A DNA stretch of 54,937 nucleotides. Origin: Acidimicrobiia bacterium UBA5794 (GTDB taxonomy: Bacteria; Actinomycetota; Acidimicrobiia; Spongiisociales; UBA5794). Under the pieces are notes generated by a model. The model was given only the letters and a program-made list of their open reading frames with translations, had not been told where the DNA came from and searched no databases. This document shows, one piece after another, positions 34,111 through 43,563 of this stretch. Every line of letters begins with the position of its first letter. The stretch's first letter is position 1. The stretch covers positions 51,984 to 106,920 of the forward strand of contig DIDS01000033.1 in assembly GCA_002418265.1 (NCBI GenBank). Reading direction: 5' to 3'. Both the position numbers and the translations under genes were made by a program.

Positions 34111-34803
34111 TCAGTCACCATCCACTGCCGCGGTCACGAGCGGTGTCAGATTGTCTGCCGTGTTGTTACGCACGTTGTTGACGAGGGTCGAGACGGGGTA
34201 TTCAACCAGTCGGGATGACGGATACACCCCGACGGCGTTCATGGCCGCATCTGCCCCGTTTGTGGGATCGAGCCACGTACCCCAGTGTTCTTCCTCGACG
34301 ATCACGGGCATTCGGTCATGGATGGGTTCGAGTAGCTGATTGGGTTTTCCAGTGAGGATCGTGCAGGTCAGCAAACGTTCATCGGTTTCCTTGTCCCTCC
34401 ACGACGCCCACAAACCGGCAGCAGAAAGAGGACTTCCGTCCTTGTTGTGGATGTAGTGGGGCAGCTTGCCCTTCTCCTTGCGCTCCCATTCGTAGAATCC
34501 GTCGAGCGGGATCAGGCAGCGACGGGATGCGAAAGAGTCGCGGAACATCGGCTTGTCAGCGGCGGTCTCGACCCTGGCATTGATGGCCCGGTTGCCGATC
34601 TTGGGGTCCTTTGCCCAGAACGGCACCAACCCCCACCGGAATGATGTGAGTACACGCTCGCCATCATGTTCGGCGACAGCGTATACGTCCATGGTTGGGG
34701 CGACATTCCACGATGGTTTGATCGTTTCGGTGCGCACAACGTCGACTCCGAAGTGCTCCGCATAGAACTCTGGCTTCTCGACCTGAACAAATCGTCCGCA
34801 CAT
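34111..34803 (-). CDS. yedK: SOS response-associated peptidase (SRAP/YedK/HMCES family)
   Basis: This 230-residue protein has the invariant Cys2 in MCGRFVQ, Asn and Arg-rich blocks WNVAPTMDV, and the Glu-containing RRCLIPLDGFYEWERK followed by HDRMPVIVEEE. SRAP proteins form a thiazolidine crosslink with abasic sites in single-stranded DNA through Cys2 and protect them. All key residues are present. The start ATG 34803 is fixed because Cys2 must follow Met. The upstream stretch to 34930 contains heptamer repeats. Confidence 0.93.
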   Translation of the reverse strand: MCGRFVQVEKPEFYAEHFGVDVVRTETIKPSWNVAPTMDVYAVAEHDGERVLTSFRWGLVPFWAKDPKIGNRAINARVETAADKPMFRDSFASRRCLIPLDGFYEWERKEKGKLPHYIHNKDGSPLSAAGLWASWRDKETDERLLTCTILTGKPNQLLEPIHDRMPVIVEEEHWGTWLDPTNGADAAMNAVGVYPSSRLVEYPVSTLVNNVRNNTADNLTPLVTAAVDGD

Positions 34804-34827
34804 AGGGTGTCATCGTACGACGACACC

Positions 34828-34917
34828 AGCTCACAGCTGACAGCTTTCAGCTCACAGCCAAGAGTCAGAAGCCAGACATCAGACTTCGGTCATCGGTCGT
34901 CGGTCATCGGGCTTCTC
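34828..34917. repeat. Degenerate heptamer-type repeats
   Basis: Three word families lie in series: AGCTCACAGCTGACAGCTTT variants, then AGAGTCAGAAGCCAGACATCAGA, then GGTCATCGGTCGTCGGTCATCG with 7-nt periodicity. The same words appear at 54-120 and 12219-12259. The stretch separates the SRAP gene from the ABC exporter and carries no gene. Confidence 0.65.
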
Positions 34918-34939
34918 AAGCGTCCTACCGTTGGCGCCG

Positions 34940-35881
34940 ATGGTTGACAGGATGCAAGACGCGATGGAATACGCGATCGGTTTCTGGTCCGTCCACAAGA
35001 CGTTCGGGAAGGTGACCGCCCTCGAATCAGTGGACTTCGTCGCGCCCACCGGTGCTGTCACCGTACTCCTTGGTCCCAACGGTGCAGGCAAGACCACCAC
35101 GGTTCGCCTCACCACAGGTGCACTCATCCCCGACGATGGCACCATTCAGGTGCTCGGCATGTCCCCACTCGAACACGGGGATGAGGTCCGACGCCGAGTT
35201 GGCGTTGTCCCACCAAAGCCTGCGTTCTACGACCAGCTGACCGGTTGGGAGAATCTCCAGTTCGCAGCGACGATCTTCGAGAGCAATGAAGCCAACGCCC
35301 GATCAGCGGCCGAACGGTTCGAGATCGATCAAGCGCTCAACCAGGAAGTTGGTGGCTACTCGACGGGGATGCGGACCCGCCTCGCACTCGCGCGCGCCGT
35401 GATCCACGACCCCGAGATCCTCATGCTCGACGAACCAACAGCCGGACTCGACCCCGAGTCCTCGCGTGCAGTTCTTGATCTCATCAAGGAAATCGCGGCG
35501 AGAGGTCGCACGATTGTGATGTGTACCCATCTGCTCCATGAAGCCGAGGGTGTCGCCGATCAAGTGGTTCTCATGGACAACGGATCGGTCCGTGCGGCGG
35601 GAAGCCCTCGAGATCTTGCCAATCGATACATGACGAACCCGATCGTGATCGTAGATGCTGAGGACCGCTCACTTCTCTCCGGCGTTGCTGATCTCGACGG
35701 TGTGCTCTCCACACGTTTCGACAGCGGACTCCACGTCACCATCGACTCAATCGACCGGATACCCGACATCGTCATCGAACTGGTCAAGCGTGGGGTTCGT
35801 CCGACGCGAGTCGAACCGTTGAATCCGACGCTCGAGGACCTCTACTTCGCAATGCAACGAAGCCATCGGGAGTCCGTATGA
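34940..35881 (+). CDS. ABC exporter ATPase
   Basis: This protein of about 313 residues has Walker A GPNGAGKTT, signature GYSTGMRTRLALARA, Walker B ILMLDEPTAGLD and a switch His in CTHLLHEAE. A C-terminal regulatory extension (about residues 215-313) is like NatA/DrrA exporters. It drives the permease encoded directly after it, with a 4-nt overlap. The signature STGMRTR departs from the common SGGQ. ATG 34940 is chosen, but ATG 34952 and 34964 are equally possible because the upstream region is repeat DNA with no clear ribosome site. Confidence 0.88.
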   Translation: MVDRMQDAMEYAIGFWSVHKTFGKVTALESVDFVAPTGAVTVLLGPNGAGKTTTVRLTTGALIPDDGTIQVLGMSPLEHGDEVRRRVGVVPPKPAFYDQLTGWENLQFAATIFESNEANARSAAERFEIDQALNQEVGGYSTGMRTRLALARAVIHDPEILMLDEPTAGLDPESSRAVLDLIKEIAARGRTIVMCTHLLHEAEGVADQVVLMDNGSVRAAGSPRDLANRYMTNPIVIVDAEDRSLLSGVADLDGVLSTRFDSGLHVTIDSIDRIPDIVIELVKRGVRPTRVEPLNPTLEDLYFAMQRSHRESV

Positions 35882-36702
35882 GATGGAAGATGGTCAAGGC
35901 GGTTGTTCGAGCGGATCTGTTCCGGCTCGTCAAGACCCGTGACTATTGGATTCCGCTGATCATCCTCGGTGGCATGTTTTTCGTCATTCTCCCCGTGATC
36001 CTTCTTGGTGCGATGTCGTTTGTGAAGGAGACGAGCGCTGTTGCACAGATCGGCGACATCATCGGAACGCTGCCCGATTCGATTCAGAACAACATCCGGG
36101 GTGATGATGGTGTCAGCAGAGCCTCCTATGCATTTGCCGTCTACCTTCTCGCCCCAATCGCAATCATCGTCCCCCTCACGATTTCTTCCGCCGTGGGCGC
36201 CAACTCCATCGTCGGTGAACGAGAACGTGGCACCGGTGAATTCTTGGCCCATTCGCCTCTCACGGTGCGAGAGATCTATCTCGGCAAGCTCATTGCGAGC
36301 CTGATCCCGGGCTATGTGGCTGGAATCGTTGGTTTTGGCTTGTACTCAATCGTTGTCAACGTCATCGTTGGTAGCCAGGTCGGGGGTTGGTTCTTCCCCA
36401 CGGCAGGCTGGCTCCTCCTCGTGCTGTGGGTTGTGCCACCATTCATCGCGATCGCACTGTCGCTCATCCTGCGACTCTCGGCACGGGTTCGGAGTGCGGC
36501 TTCGGCCCACCAGGCATCCAGTCTCGTCACGTTGCCCATCATCTTGATGAGCTACGCCGTCGCGTCCGGCCTCCTCTACAGCCCCGTGATCTCAGCGTCA
36601 ATCGCTGGTCTCATCGCGTGGCTGATCGCCTTGGCATTGCTGGCATCAGGAGCCAAGTCGATCCGACGTGAGCGCCTGCTCGGTGTTTCCTCGGATCTGT
36701 GA
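35878..36702 (+). CDS. ABC exporter permease (ABC-2/NatB-like)
   Basis: This 274-residue protein has six hydrophobic segments with a large loop after the first. The SIVGERERGTGEFLAHSPLTVREIYLGKL motif is characteristic of ABC-2 and NatB-type permeases. It pairs with the preceding ATPase (ATGA overlap). The exported compound is unknown. It converges with a second exporter operon, only 11 bp from its last stop. Confidence 0.82.
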   Translation: MRWKMVKAVVRADLFRLVKTRDYWIPLIILGGMFFVILPVILLGAMSFVKETSAVAQIGDIIGTLPDSIQNNIRGDDGVSRASYAFAVYLLAPIAIIVPLTISSAVGANSIVGERERGTGEFLAHSPLTVREIYLGKLIASLIPGYVAGIVGFGLYSIVVNVIVGSQVGGWFFPTAGWLLLVLWVVPPFIAIALSLILRLSARVRSAASAHQASSLVTLPIILMSYAVASGLLYSPVISASIAGLIAWLIALALLASGAKSIRRERLLGVSSDL

Positions 36703-36713
36703 TGGCCTGTCGC

Positions 36714-37544
36714 TCAAACCTCGGCGGTTTCCCTCTTCGATCGTCGTGACTTGCGAGACGAGCCGGGGGAAGCCTCCCACGAGAAGAATCGCACAGCAAT
36801 CACGATCCCTGCAGCGCCCCAAAGCGCCATGACACCCAGGCTCACCCAGTCGAAGCCTGATCCTTGATTCAGCGGGTTGAAGGCCGCGACGAATGGTTCG
36901 ACAAAGTGTTTGAGTGGGAAGATGTTCGCGACCGTGTCAAGCCAAGCGGGAGCATCTTCAGAGGGCACGATGAACACACCCGAGATGAACGCAAGGGGCA
37001 GGAGGGTGGCATTCGTGACTGCCGTTGCCGACTCGCCGGATGAGACAAGGGCGGCAACCATCAAACCGAGCGAAGCGAAACATCCAACACCAACGAGGAA
37101 CGTCACGATGACGGCAGGCATCGTTTCGGCATAGATGTTGACGCCATAGAACACCACGCCAATCGACATCATGATGACGACGGAGATGACGGCGATCATG
37201 GTTGCACTGAGAATCTTGCCGCCCATGTAGATGGTCGCTGGCAGCGGTGTTCCCTTGATTCTCTTGAGGATTCCCTCGTCACGCTGGTACGCCGTGGTGA
37301 CGGCGAGGTTGGTGTAGGTCGCCGAGACTGCGGCGAACACGGCCATCGCGGGTGCGTAGTACTGCGCGACGTTGATCCCGAGTTCCTCGATGTACTCGTT
37401 CCCAAAGATGAGCGAGAAGACAACAAAGATCATCAGTGGAAAGAGCAGTGTGAAGAACGCAGCCGTCGGGCTTCTGAAGAAGATCTTGTTCTGATACCGG
37501 GTCTGGCCCCAAAGAAGTCTTCCGAGCGACGGTTGGTTCGGCAT
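36714..37544 (-). CDS. ABC-2 type exporter permease
   Basis: This 276-residue protein has six helices. The segment FTLLFPLMIFVVFSLIFGNEY near the N-terminus and ATAVTNATLLPLAFISGVFIVPSEDAP with a short external loop are typical of DrrB-like ABC-2 permeases. The C-terminal tail is basic and Ser/Arg-rich. Its start shares one base with the stop of the upstream ATPase gene (TGATG). The substrate is unknown; multidrug or lipid export are usual roles. Confidence 0.85.
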   Translation of the reverse strand: MPNQPSLGRLLWGQTRYQNKIFFRSPTAAFFTLLFPLMIFVVFSLIFGNEYIEELGINVAQYYAPAMAVFAAVSATYTNLAVTTAYQRDEGILKRIKGTPLPATIYMGGKILSATMIAVISVVIMMSIGVVFYGVNIYAETMPAVIVTFLVGVGCFASLGLMVAALVSSGESATAVTNATLLPLAFISGVFIVPSEDAPAWLDTVANIFPLKHFVEPFVAAFNPLNQGSGFDWVSLGVMALWGAAGIVIAVRFFSWEASPGSSRKSRRSKRETAEV

Positions 37545-38440
37545 CAGTCACCATCCCGTGTCAAGTCGAGATAGACGTCCTCAAGAGAGGGTCTGGCAAC
37601 GTTGAGATCGACCAGTTCGATGCCGCGCTCCACCGCCCACCCTGAGATCGCATACACATCACGTGTCGGTGTCATCGAGCGTACGGTGACGAGTCCCTCC
37701 GGCGTCATCGAGGCATCCGACACCGGGAACCCATCGGCGTCGAAATCCCCGGCTTGGAACGTGATGAGAGTCGCAGACGTCTCTCTCCCGCCGAGCGACT
37801 CCGGTGTTCCTTCGGCGACTATTTCACCGTTCGCAATGACGGCAACACGATCAGCGAGGTGTTGCGCCTCGTCCATGTAGTGCGTCGTCAACAACACCGT
37901 CTTTCCGAGCGCGACCAGGTTCTCGACAACAGACCAAGCCTGGCGTCGTGCACTCGGGTCGAAACCGGTCGTCGGCTCATCGAGGAAGATCAGCTCAGGA
38001 TCACCGACGATGCCCAAGGCAAGTTCGAGTCGACGTTTCTGCCCACCAGAGAGTGTCTTGATCCGAGCATCGGCCTTCTCGTGGAGACCAACGATCTCAA
38101 TGAGTTCGGCAGCTGGGCGACGCTTAGAGTACATCGACCCGTAGATGTCGATGGCTTCCTTGACCGTCAGTTCCGTCTCGATAGCGGTCTCTTGGAGAAC
38201 GATCCCGATCTGGTCGCGGAAGGCTCGGGGTGAATCGCCAGGGTCGAATCCGAGAACCGACACGTTGCCTGAAGAGCGTCGCCGGTGCCCTTCAAGAATC
38301 TCGACAGCGGTCGACTTCCCAGCCCCATTCGGGCCGAGAAGGGCAAAGACCTCACCCTTGTCAACGGAAAAACTGACACCGCGCAGGGCGTGGACGTCGC
38401 CATAGTGCTTTTCCAGATTCGATACGGAGATCACGGCCAT
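37544..38440 (-). CDS. ABC exporter ATPase (DrrA-like)
   Basis: This 298-residue ATPase has Walker A GPNGAGKST, signature LSGGQKRRLELALGI, Walker B LIFLDEPTTGFD and the switch His in TTHYMDEAQ. A C-terminal DrrA-type domain lies at about residues 215-298. It forms a two-gene exporter with the downstream permease. ATG 38440 gives the usual start (MAVISVSNLEKHYG). It is divergent from the META lipoprotein gene, with 106 bp between them. Confidence 0.9.
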   Translation of the reverse strand: MAVISVSNLEKHYGDVHALRGVSFSVDKGEVFALLGPNGAGKSTAVEILEGHRRRSSGNVSVLGFDPGDSPRAFRDQIGIVLQETAIETELTVKEAIDIYGSMYSKRRPAAELIEIVGLHEKADARIKTLSGGQKRRLELALGIVGDPELIFLDEPTTGFDPSARRQAWSVVENLVALGKTVLLTTHYMDEAQHLADRVAVIANGEIVAEGTPESLGGRETSATLITFQAGDFDADGFPVSDASMTPEGLVTVRSMTPTRDVYAISGWAVERGIELVDLNVARPSLEDVYLDLTRDGD

Positions 38441-38546
38441 GTTGGTATTTCAGCAGACTCAGCCAAGGTATGTCGCCATATTTCCAACATCGGTACCACC
38501 GAAACTGCATCGGGAACCCAGGCGAAGACGGTAGCGTCGGAGGGGT

Positions 38547-39335
38547 ATGGACAACCGCTACCGGATTGCGCTGCTGATCATTGCCGCATCGGTGCTGGTG
38601 GCCGCGTGTTCCAGCCCGGATGGAGAAACACTGGTGGATACCTTGGAAGGTCTTTGGGCGATTGAAACAGTCGCTGATATGGAGGGTCGCCTGGTGGGGC
38701 CCGTCGAAGATACCTCGCCACATGTCGAGTTCACCGGTTCAAAAATCTCAGACAACACCGGCTGCAACAGCTTTTCAGGATCAGTACAGATCCGAGCTGA
38801 CGGGACGTTCGCAGTCGGCGATCTGGCGACGACCCTCATCGCGTGTGACCCCGCCCGCACAACTCAGGAATCGAATATCCACCGTGCCCTCACTGAAGCC
38901 GACGGCTGGGCCATCGAAACAACGACAGCCGTGCTTTCTGCAAATGGTGTCGCCGTAATGAAGATCTCACGCACCGACAACAATCTGGCCGGTTCTCAAT
39001 GGTCCGTGAGGTCAATCAACAATGGACACGGAGGAGTCCAATCCGTCGCACAGGGTTCCGACCCGACCCTGCATTTCGGAGAAGACGGATACCTGTCAGG
39101 GACAACCGGCTACAACAACTTCAGTGCAGCCTTTGCGACCCATGCCGGCTCCCTGACCATCGGACCGGTGGCAGCAACCGAGAAACTGTGCGGAACACCA
39201 AGTGGGATCATGGACCAGGAACAACAGATGGTGGCCGCCCTCGGTTATGCCGACTCCTATTCAGTCGCAGGTGACCGTCTCACCATCGTTGACTCCAACG
39301 GCGCAACACAGATCGTTGCCGTTCGGCAGGTCTGA
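38547..39335 (+). CDS. META-domain (HslJ-like) lipoprotein
   Basis: This 262-residue protein has a lipoprotein signal, MDNRYRIALLIIAASVLVAAC, followed by two META-type domains. The first (about 30-135) has the core ISDNTGCNSFSGSV; the second (about 145-260) has LSGTTGYNNFSAAF in place of the more usual GCNxFxG and so lacks its Cys. META proteins such as HslJ are heat-shock or antibiotic-response surface proteins of unclear role. GGAGGGGT directly precedes ATG 38547. The sequence is intact. Confidence 0.85.
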   Translation: MDNRYRIALLIIAASVLVAACSSPDGETLVDTLEGLWAIETVADMEGRLVGPVEDTSPHVEFTGSKISDNTGCNSFSGSVQIRADGTFAVGDLATTLIACDPARTTQESNIHRALTEADGWAIETTTAVLSANGVAVMKISRTDNNLAGSQWSVRSINNGHGGVQSVAQGSDPTLHFGEDGYLSGTTGYNNFSAAFATHAGSLTIGPVAATEKLCGTPSGIMDQEQQMVAALGYADSYSVAGDRLTIVDSNGATQIVAVRQV

Positions 39336-39390
39336 CGACGTCGAACGTCCAAAAGCGGAAAGCTGTGAGCGAAGAGCTGAGAGCTCCTCT

Positions 39391-40260
39391 TCACTGCCAC
39401 TTCGTCGGACGGGTTTTGATTGACTCCCAGCCGAGCTCATCGCAGAGAGCAAGGAATCGCTCACGGTGAACGCCCTTCCAGTGAAGATCCTCCAAATTCT
39501 GTGGGATGTCGGAATCGACTCGTAACGTTGCAATGTCCCTGAACAACAGGGCGTCGTCCATGTGGTCACGCAGCGTCGCGGCGAGCTTTGCAGCACCACG
39601 AACCTTCACATCCCAATCGTCCTCCGATGCCGGGATATTTTCGATGTGACCGTACCGAGCGAGCAACGTTGACGCTGACTTGGCTCCCCAGCCCGGAAGT
39701 CCGGGAAATCCATCCGCGGTATCCCCAACAAGCCCGAGGTAATCGGGAATCGATTCGGGTGACACACCAAACTTCTCCCTGACCGCGTCGGCGTCGATGA
39801 GCTTCTGACTTCGACGGTCGTATCCAACGATCTTCGGATTCCCGAAGAGCTGGGTCATGTCCTTGTCCGGACTCATGATGATGACCCGGTCCACATCGTC
39901 GACGAACTTGTACGCTGCTGCTGCGAGTCCATCGTCGGCTTCTTGTTCAATCATCGACCAAACGGTGACTCCGATCGCCTCCATGGCGCGTTCGGCGACG
40001 GGGAACTGGGCATGAAGCTCAGGTGGTGTCCCCTCACCGGTTTTGTACCCGTCATACATGGTGTTGCGAAAGGACTCGATCACGGTGTCAAACGCTGAGC
40101 CCACATGGGTGACCTCAGGCTCGGAAAGGAGGTTCAGTGTCGATCCGATGATCCCGTGAACAGCCCCGATCTGCCAACCCTCTGGCGTCTGTCGCGGCGG
40201 CGCTCCGAAGTGCGCCCGAAACAACTCATATGTGCCATCAATGAGATGCAGTGCGGTCAT
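39391..40260 (-). CDS. 5'-3' exonuclease (FEN/PolA-type)
   Basis: This 289-residue protein has N-terminal LHLIDGTYELFRAHFG, acidic metal ligands in QEADDGLAAAAY and MSPDKDMTQL, and the helix-hairpin-helix GLVGDTADGFPGLPGWGAKSASTLLARYG. This layout matches the PolA 5' nuclease domain standing alone. It would cut 5' flaps or RNA primers in replication and repair. The start ATG 40260 fits the homology; the upstream in-frame codon at 40269 adds little. Positions 39336-39390 hold a short repeat-like stretch. Confidence 0.87.
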   Translation of the reverse strand: MTALHLIDGTYELFRAHFGAPPRQTPEGWQIGAVHGIIGSTLNLLSEPEVTHVGSAFDTVIESFRNTMYDGYKTGEGTPPELHAQFPVAERAMEAIGVTVWSMIEQEADDGLAAAAYKFVDDVDRVIIMSPDKDMTQLFGNPKIVGYDRRSQKLIDADAVREKFGVSPESIPDYLGLVGDTADGFPGLPGWGAKSASTLLARYGHIENIPASEDDWDVKVRGAAKLAATLRDHMDDALLFRDIATLRVDSDIPQNLEDLHWKGVHRERFLALCDELGWESIKTRPTKWQ

Positions 40261-40278
40261 ACCCCACACCGTACCCGC

Positions 40279-40533
40279 GTCCCCCCTTCAGGGGGGACAA
40301 CAGAGGAGCGAAGCGACGATGTAGGGGCCGGGGAGCCTGCGACCACGAGAGTGCGAAGAGCTTGCTTCATACCCGCTGGAAGACGGGGCTCGCAGGCTCG
40401 CACGCCCCCCCTGATCCGACCACGTCGGATCCGTCCCCCCTGAAGGGGGACGGTCCTTGGTGTCTCCCACACCCGTCCTCCCGCTTGCGGGGGGAACGCC
40501 TGCGACAGCAGGCGCAGCGTGGTACAGGGGGGC
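40279..40533 (-). repeat. Composite modular palindromic repeat
   Basis: This 255-bp stretch opens with GTCCCCCC-TTCA-GGGGGGAC (40279-40298) and contains the common core CGCTGGAAGACGGGGCTCGC. The slot palindrome GATCCGAC-CAC-GTCGGATC lies at 40413-40431 and CGCCTGC-GACA-GCAGGCG at 40497-40514. It fills most of the gene-free interval 40261-40592. The final part to 40592 has a heptamer-like TGACGTCTGACCTCTGA and the ribosome site of the next gene. Confidence 0.8.
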
Positions 40534-40592
40534 TGTCTGACGTCTGACCTCTGAATCCCCCATAGCCTGAACACCTTGGAGGACCATCGCCG

Positions 40593-41819
40593 ATGAATGC
40601 TGCTCGCGACCTGATCGAAAAGAAGCTCAGCCATTTCGAATTCACGCTGATGCTGTCGATGACGATGGCGGTGGGCGCGATCGCCATCGACATGATGCTG
40701 CCCGCAATGGGTGACATTCGCGAAAAGTTCGGTCTTGCCGAAGGCTCCAACGAGGTTGCAGCCATCGTCACCTTCTTCTTCCTCGGCCTCGCAGCAGGAC
40801 AACTCGTGTGGGGAACGATCTCCGATGCACTTGGACGCAAGAAGGTCCTGTACATGGGACTCGCTGTTTACATCTCCGCCGCGATCGCAGGTGCTATGGC
40901 TCCGACGCTCGGTGTGCTGCTTCTTGTCCGATTCGTGTGGGGTTTCGGCGCCGCGGGAGCGCGAACCGTTGTCCAGGCAATCGTACGAGATACGTATGTC
41001 GGAACGGCAATGGCACGTGCAATGTCGTTCATCCTGGCTGTCTTTGTCCTTGTCCCCATCTTCGCACCGACCCTCGGTTCTGCGGTGCTCCTGATCGGAC
41101 CATGGGAGTGGATCTTCCTCACCATGGCCCTGTTCGGTGCGGGCCTTGCCGCCTGGACAATTCGGATGCCAGAAACACACCCGGTCGCGGATCGGATTCC
41201 GTTCCGAATTGGGCGGATCTTGAAGGCTTCGCGGTTCGTCATATCCAATCCGATGACCGTCGGCTACACGATGGCTCAGGCCCTCATCTTTGGGTTCTTC
41301 ATTTCCTACCTGGCCTCATCGCAGTTGATCATTGAAGACATCTTTGGTCTCGAAGCGTGGTTCCCCTTGATCTTCGGTGGAACTGCTGTTGTCATGGGTG
41401 TGGCGATGCTTGCAAACACCCGTCTCCTGAAACGGGTACCGCTCAGACCACTCATCAGCTCCGTGTTCACGTTCCATGTCGTCGCCAGCCTCGTACTTGG
41501 CGCAACGATGCTGGTCACCGACGGTCATCCACCGTTCGCCCTTTTCATGGTCACCCTGCTGGCGGTGCTGATGGGCCATTCCCTGCTCGTGCCGAATCTC
41601 AATGCCATAGCGATGATCCCGATGGGTCCCGTCGCTGGAACCGCAGCAGCGGTCATCGGCACAACAGTCACACTCATTGGCGCGGTGATCGGTGCCACCA
41701 TTGACCGGCTCTACGATGGGTCTCTCGTGTACTTCGGGCTCGGTGCCGCGGTCACCGGAGTCGTCGGCTACGGCTTCATGCGGTGGGGCGACCGAGCAGA
41801 AGCCAGAACTGAAGTCTGA
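40593..41819 (+). CDS. Multidrug efflux MFS transporter, Bcr/CflA family
   Basis: This 408-residue protein has about 12 helices. The Bcr/CflA start SMTMAVGAIAIDMMLPAMGDI is followed by QLVWGTISDALGRKKVLYMG, motif A with the conserved Gly and basic residues. Family members export chloramphenicol-like or bicyclomycin-like compounds and metabolites. The GGAGGA ribosome site lies 9 nt before ATG 40593. The stop is 2 nt from the end of the convergent fhs gene. Confidence 0.9.
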   Translation: MNAARDLIEKKLSHFEFTLMLSMTMAVGAIAIDMMLPAMGDIREKFGLAEGSNEVAAIVTFFFLGLAAGQLVWGTISDALGRKKVLYMGLAVYISAAIAGAMAPTLGVLLLVRFVWGFGAAGARTVVQAIVRDTYVGTAMARAMSFILAVFVLVPIFAPTLGSAVLLIGPWEWIFLTMALFGAGLAAWTIRMPETHPVADRIPFRIGRILKASRFVISNPMTVGYTMAQALIFGFFISYLASSQLIIEDIFGLEAWFPLIFGGTAVVMGVAMLANTRLLKRVPLRPLISSVFTFHVVASLVLGATMLVTDGHPPFALFMVTLLAVLMGHSLLVPNLNAIAMIPMGPVAGTAAAVIGTTVTLIGAVIGATIDRLYDGSLVYFGLGAAVTGVVGYGFMRWGDRAEARTEV

Positions 41820-41821
41820 CC

Positions 41822-43510
41822 TCAGCTCAGCCCGACGACTTCTCCGTTTGCGTCGATATCGATGCTGTGGGCCGCAGGATTGGCGCCGAGCCCCGGCATC
41901 CGGTTAATCGACCCAGTCAGTGGAAGAATGAAGCCGGCACCGGCGACAAGCTGGACTTCGCGCACGGGAAGTGTCCAACCAGTGGGAGCGCCTCGTAGCG
42001 ACGCGTCGTGGCTGAATGAGTACTGGGTTTTTGCCATGCAAATCGGAAGATGGCCGTACCCCATCTCCTCGAACTTGGCGAGCTCTCTCCTCGCCTTCAT
42101 GTCGTACTCGACATCGTCTGCGCCATACACCTTGGTCGCAATCGTCTTGATCTTGTCGGTGAGACCCATCTCAGTCGGATAGAGCATCTGGAAGTTCGAG
42201 CCCTCGCCAGCTGCATCACGTACAACCTCTGCCAGGTCAACCATGCCGTCAGCACCCTCGGCATGCGGTGATGCAACTGCCCACCTTGCCCCCTCCTCAT
42301 CGCAGATGGAGGCCACAGCCTGATGCTCACTTGGATGGTCCGTCGGGAACGAATTGATCGCGACCACCGGGACCACGCCGTGTTGACGAACATTTGCAAT
42401 GTGTCGACGCAGGTTGTCTGCTCCTGCATGGACATCATCTGGGTTTTCGACGATCATGGCCTGGGGTAATGGCTGCCCACCCTTGACATCGAACTTACCG
42501 GTGTTGTATTTGAGCGCTCGAACGGTTGTGACGACGACTGCAACATCGGGAGCAAATCCCGAGGCACGACACTTGAGGTTGAAGAACTTCTCGGCACCGA
42601 TATCCGATCCGAACCCTGCCTCGGTGATGAGCACGTCACCGCTTCGGATCCCGACCTGGTCGGCGACGATCGACGAGTTTCCGTGAGCAATGTTGGCAAA
42701 TGGACCCGTATGGATCAGCACCGGTGTCCCTTCAAGCGTTTGGAGTAGGTTCGGGTTCAATGCATCCTTGAGCAGGACAGCCATCGCCCCTGCCCCCTGC
42801 ACATCTTCAGCGGTGATCGGCTTGTTGTGTCTGTCGTATCCGATCACAATGCGACCAAGGCGCTTCCGGAGATCCTGGAGGCTTGTTGCCATGCCAAGGA
42901 CCGCCATGAGTTCAGACGCCGCGGTGATGTCGAATCCCGTCTCACGAGGAATCCCATCGAGTGACTTGCCAAGACCGATAACAATGTTGCGCAGTGCCCT
43001 GTCGTTGACATCCATGACCCTGCGCCATGTCACGCGTTTGATGCCGATCGAAAGCTGATTGCCCTGGTAGATGTGGTTGTCAATGAGTGCCGCGAGCATG
43101 TTGTTGGCTTCCGTCACCGCATGGAAATCGCCGGTGAGATGGAGGTTCATCTCCTCCATCGGGATGACCTGCGAGTAGCCGCCCCCCGCTGCACCTCCCT
43201 TGATCCCGAAGGTGGGGCCGAGCGATGGCTGGCGGAGCGTCAAGACGGCTTGTCTACCGATCTTCTTGAAGCCTTGGGCAAGGCCGACTGCCACGGTGGT
43301 TTTGCCCTCTCCAAAGGGGGTCGGGCTGGTCGCAGTGACCAGAACGTATTTTGCCCTCGGTGCTCCCATTGCATCAACCGCGGCGATGTTGATCTTTGCG
43401 AGACCGTTTCCTCGTTGCTCCACGAACTCAGGCGGCACCCCCATGTCGGATGCGACATCGAGAATGGGGCGTGGTTTGACGGATCGGGCGATTTCTAGAT
43501 CAGTGGGCAT
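41822..43510 (-). CDS. fhs: Formate-tetrahydrofolate ligase
   Basis: This 562-residue enzyme has the ATP-binding TPFGEGKTTVAVGLAQG, the conserved RQPSLGPTFGIKGGAAGGGYSQ-type substrate block, and HLTGDFHAVTEANNMLAALIDNH. It makes 10-formyl-THF from formate, THF and ATP, or runs in reverse in catabolism. The start ATG 43510 fits homology, although the frame is open upstream. It is divergent from mobA across 53 bp and close to the formate dehydrogenase operon, so formate use is the local theme. Confidence 0.96.
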   Translation of the reverse strand: MPTDLEIARSVKPRPILDVASDMGVPPEFVEQRGNGLAKINIAAVDAMGAPRAKYVLVTATSPTPFGEGKTTVAVGLAQGFKKIGRQAVLTLRQPSLGPTFGIKGGAAGGGYSQVIPMEEMNLHLTGDFHAVTEANNMLAALIDNHIYQGNQLSIGIKRVTWRRVMDVNDRALRNIVIGLGKSLDGIPRETGFDITAASELMAVLGMATSLQDLRKRLGRIVIGYDRHNKPITAEDVQGAGAMAVLLKDALNPNLLQTLEGTPVLIHTGPFANIAHGNSSIVADQVGIRSGDVLITEAGFGSDIGAEKFFNLKCRASGFAPDVAVVVTTVRALKYNTGKFDVKGGQPLPQAMIVENPDDVHAGADNLRRHIANVRQHGVVPVVAINSFPTDHPSEHQAVASICDEEGARWAVASPHAEGADGMVDLAEVVRDAAGEGSNFQMLYPTEMGLTDKIKTIATKVYGADDVEYDMKARRELAKFEEMGYGHLPICMAKTQYSFSHDASLRGAPTGWTLPVREVQLVAGAGFILPLTGSINRMPGLGANPAAHSIDIDANGEVVGLS

Positions 43511-43563
43511 GGCGACGACGATACGGCATCTGTGTCGATCATGCGGCGTTGTACGCTCATGCA

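Noticed and set aside
36702..36714. A single four-gene exporter operon
   Set aside because: The two ATPase-permease pairs point toward each other, so they are separate transcripts with different protein subfamilies.
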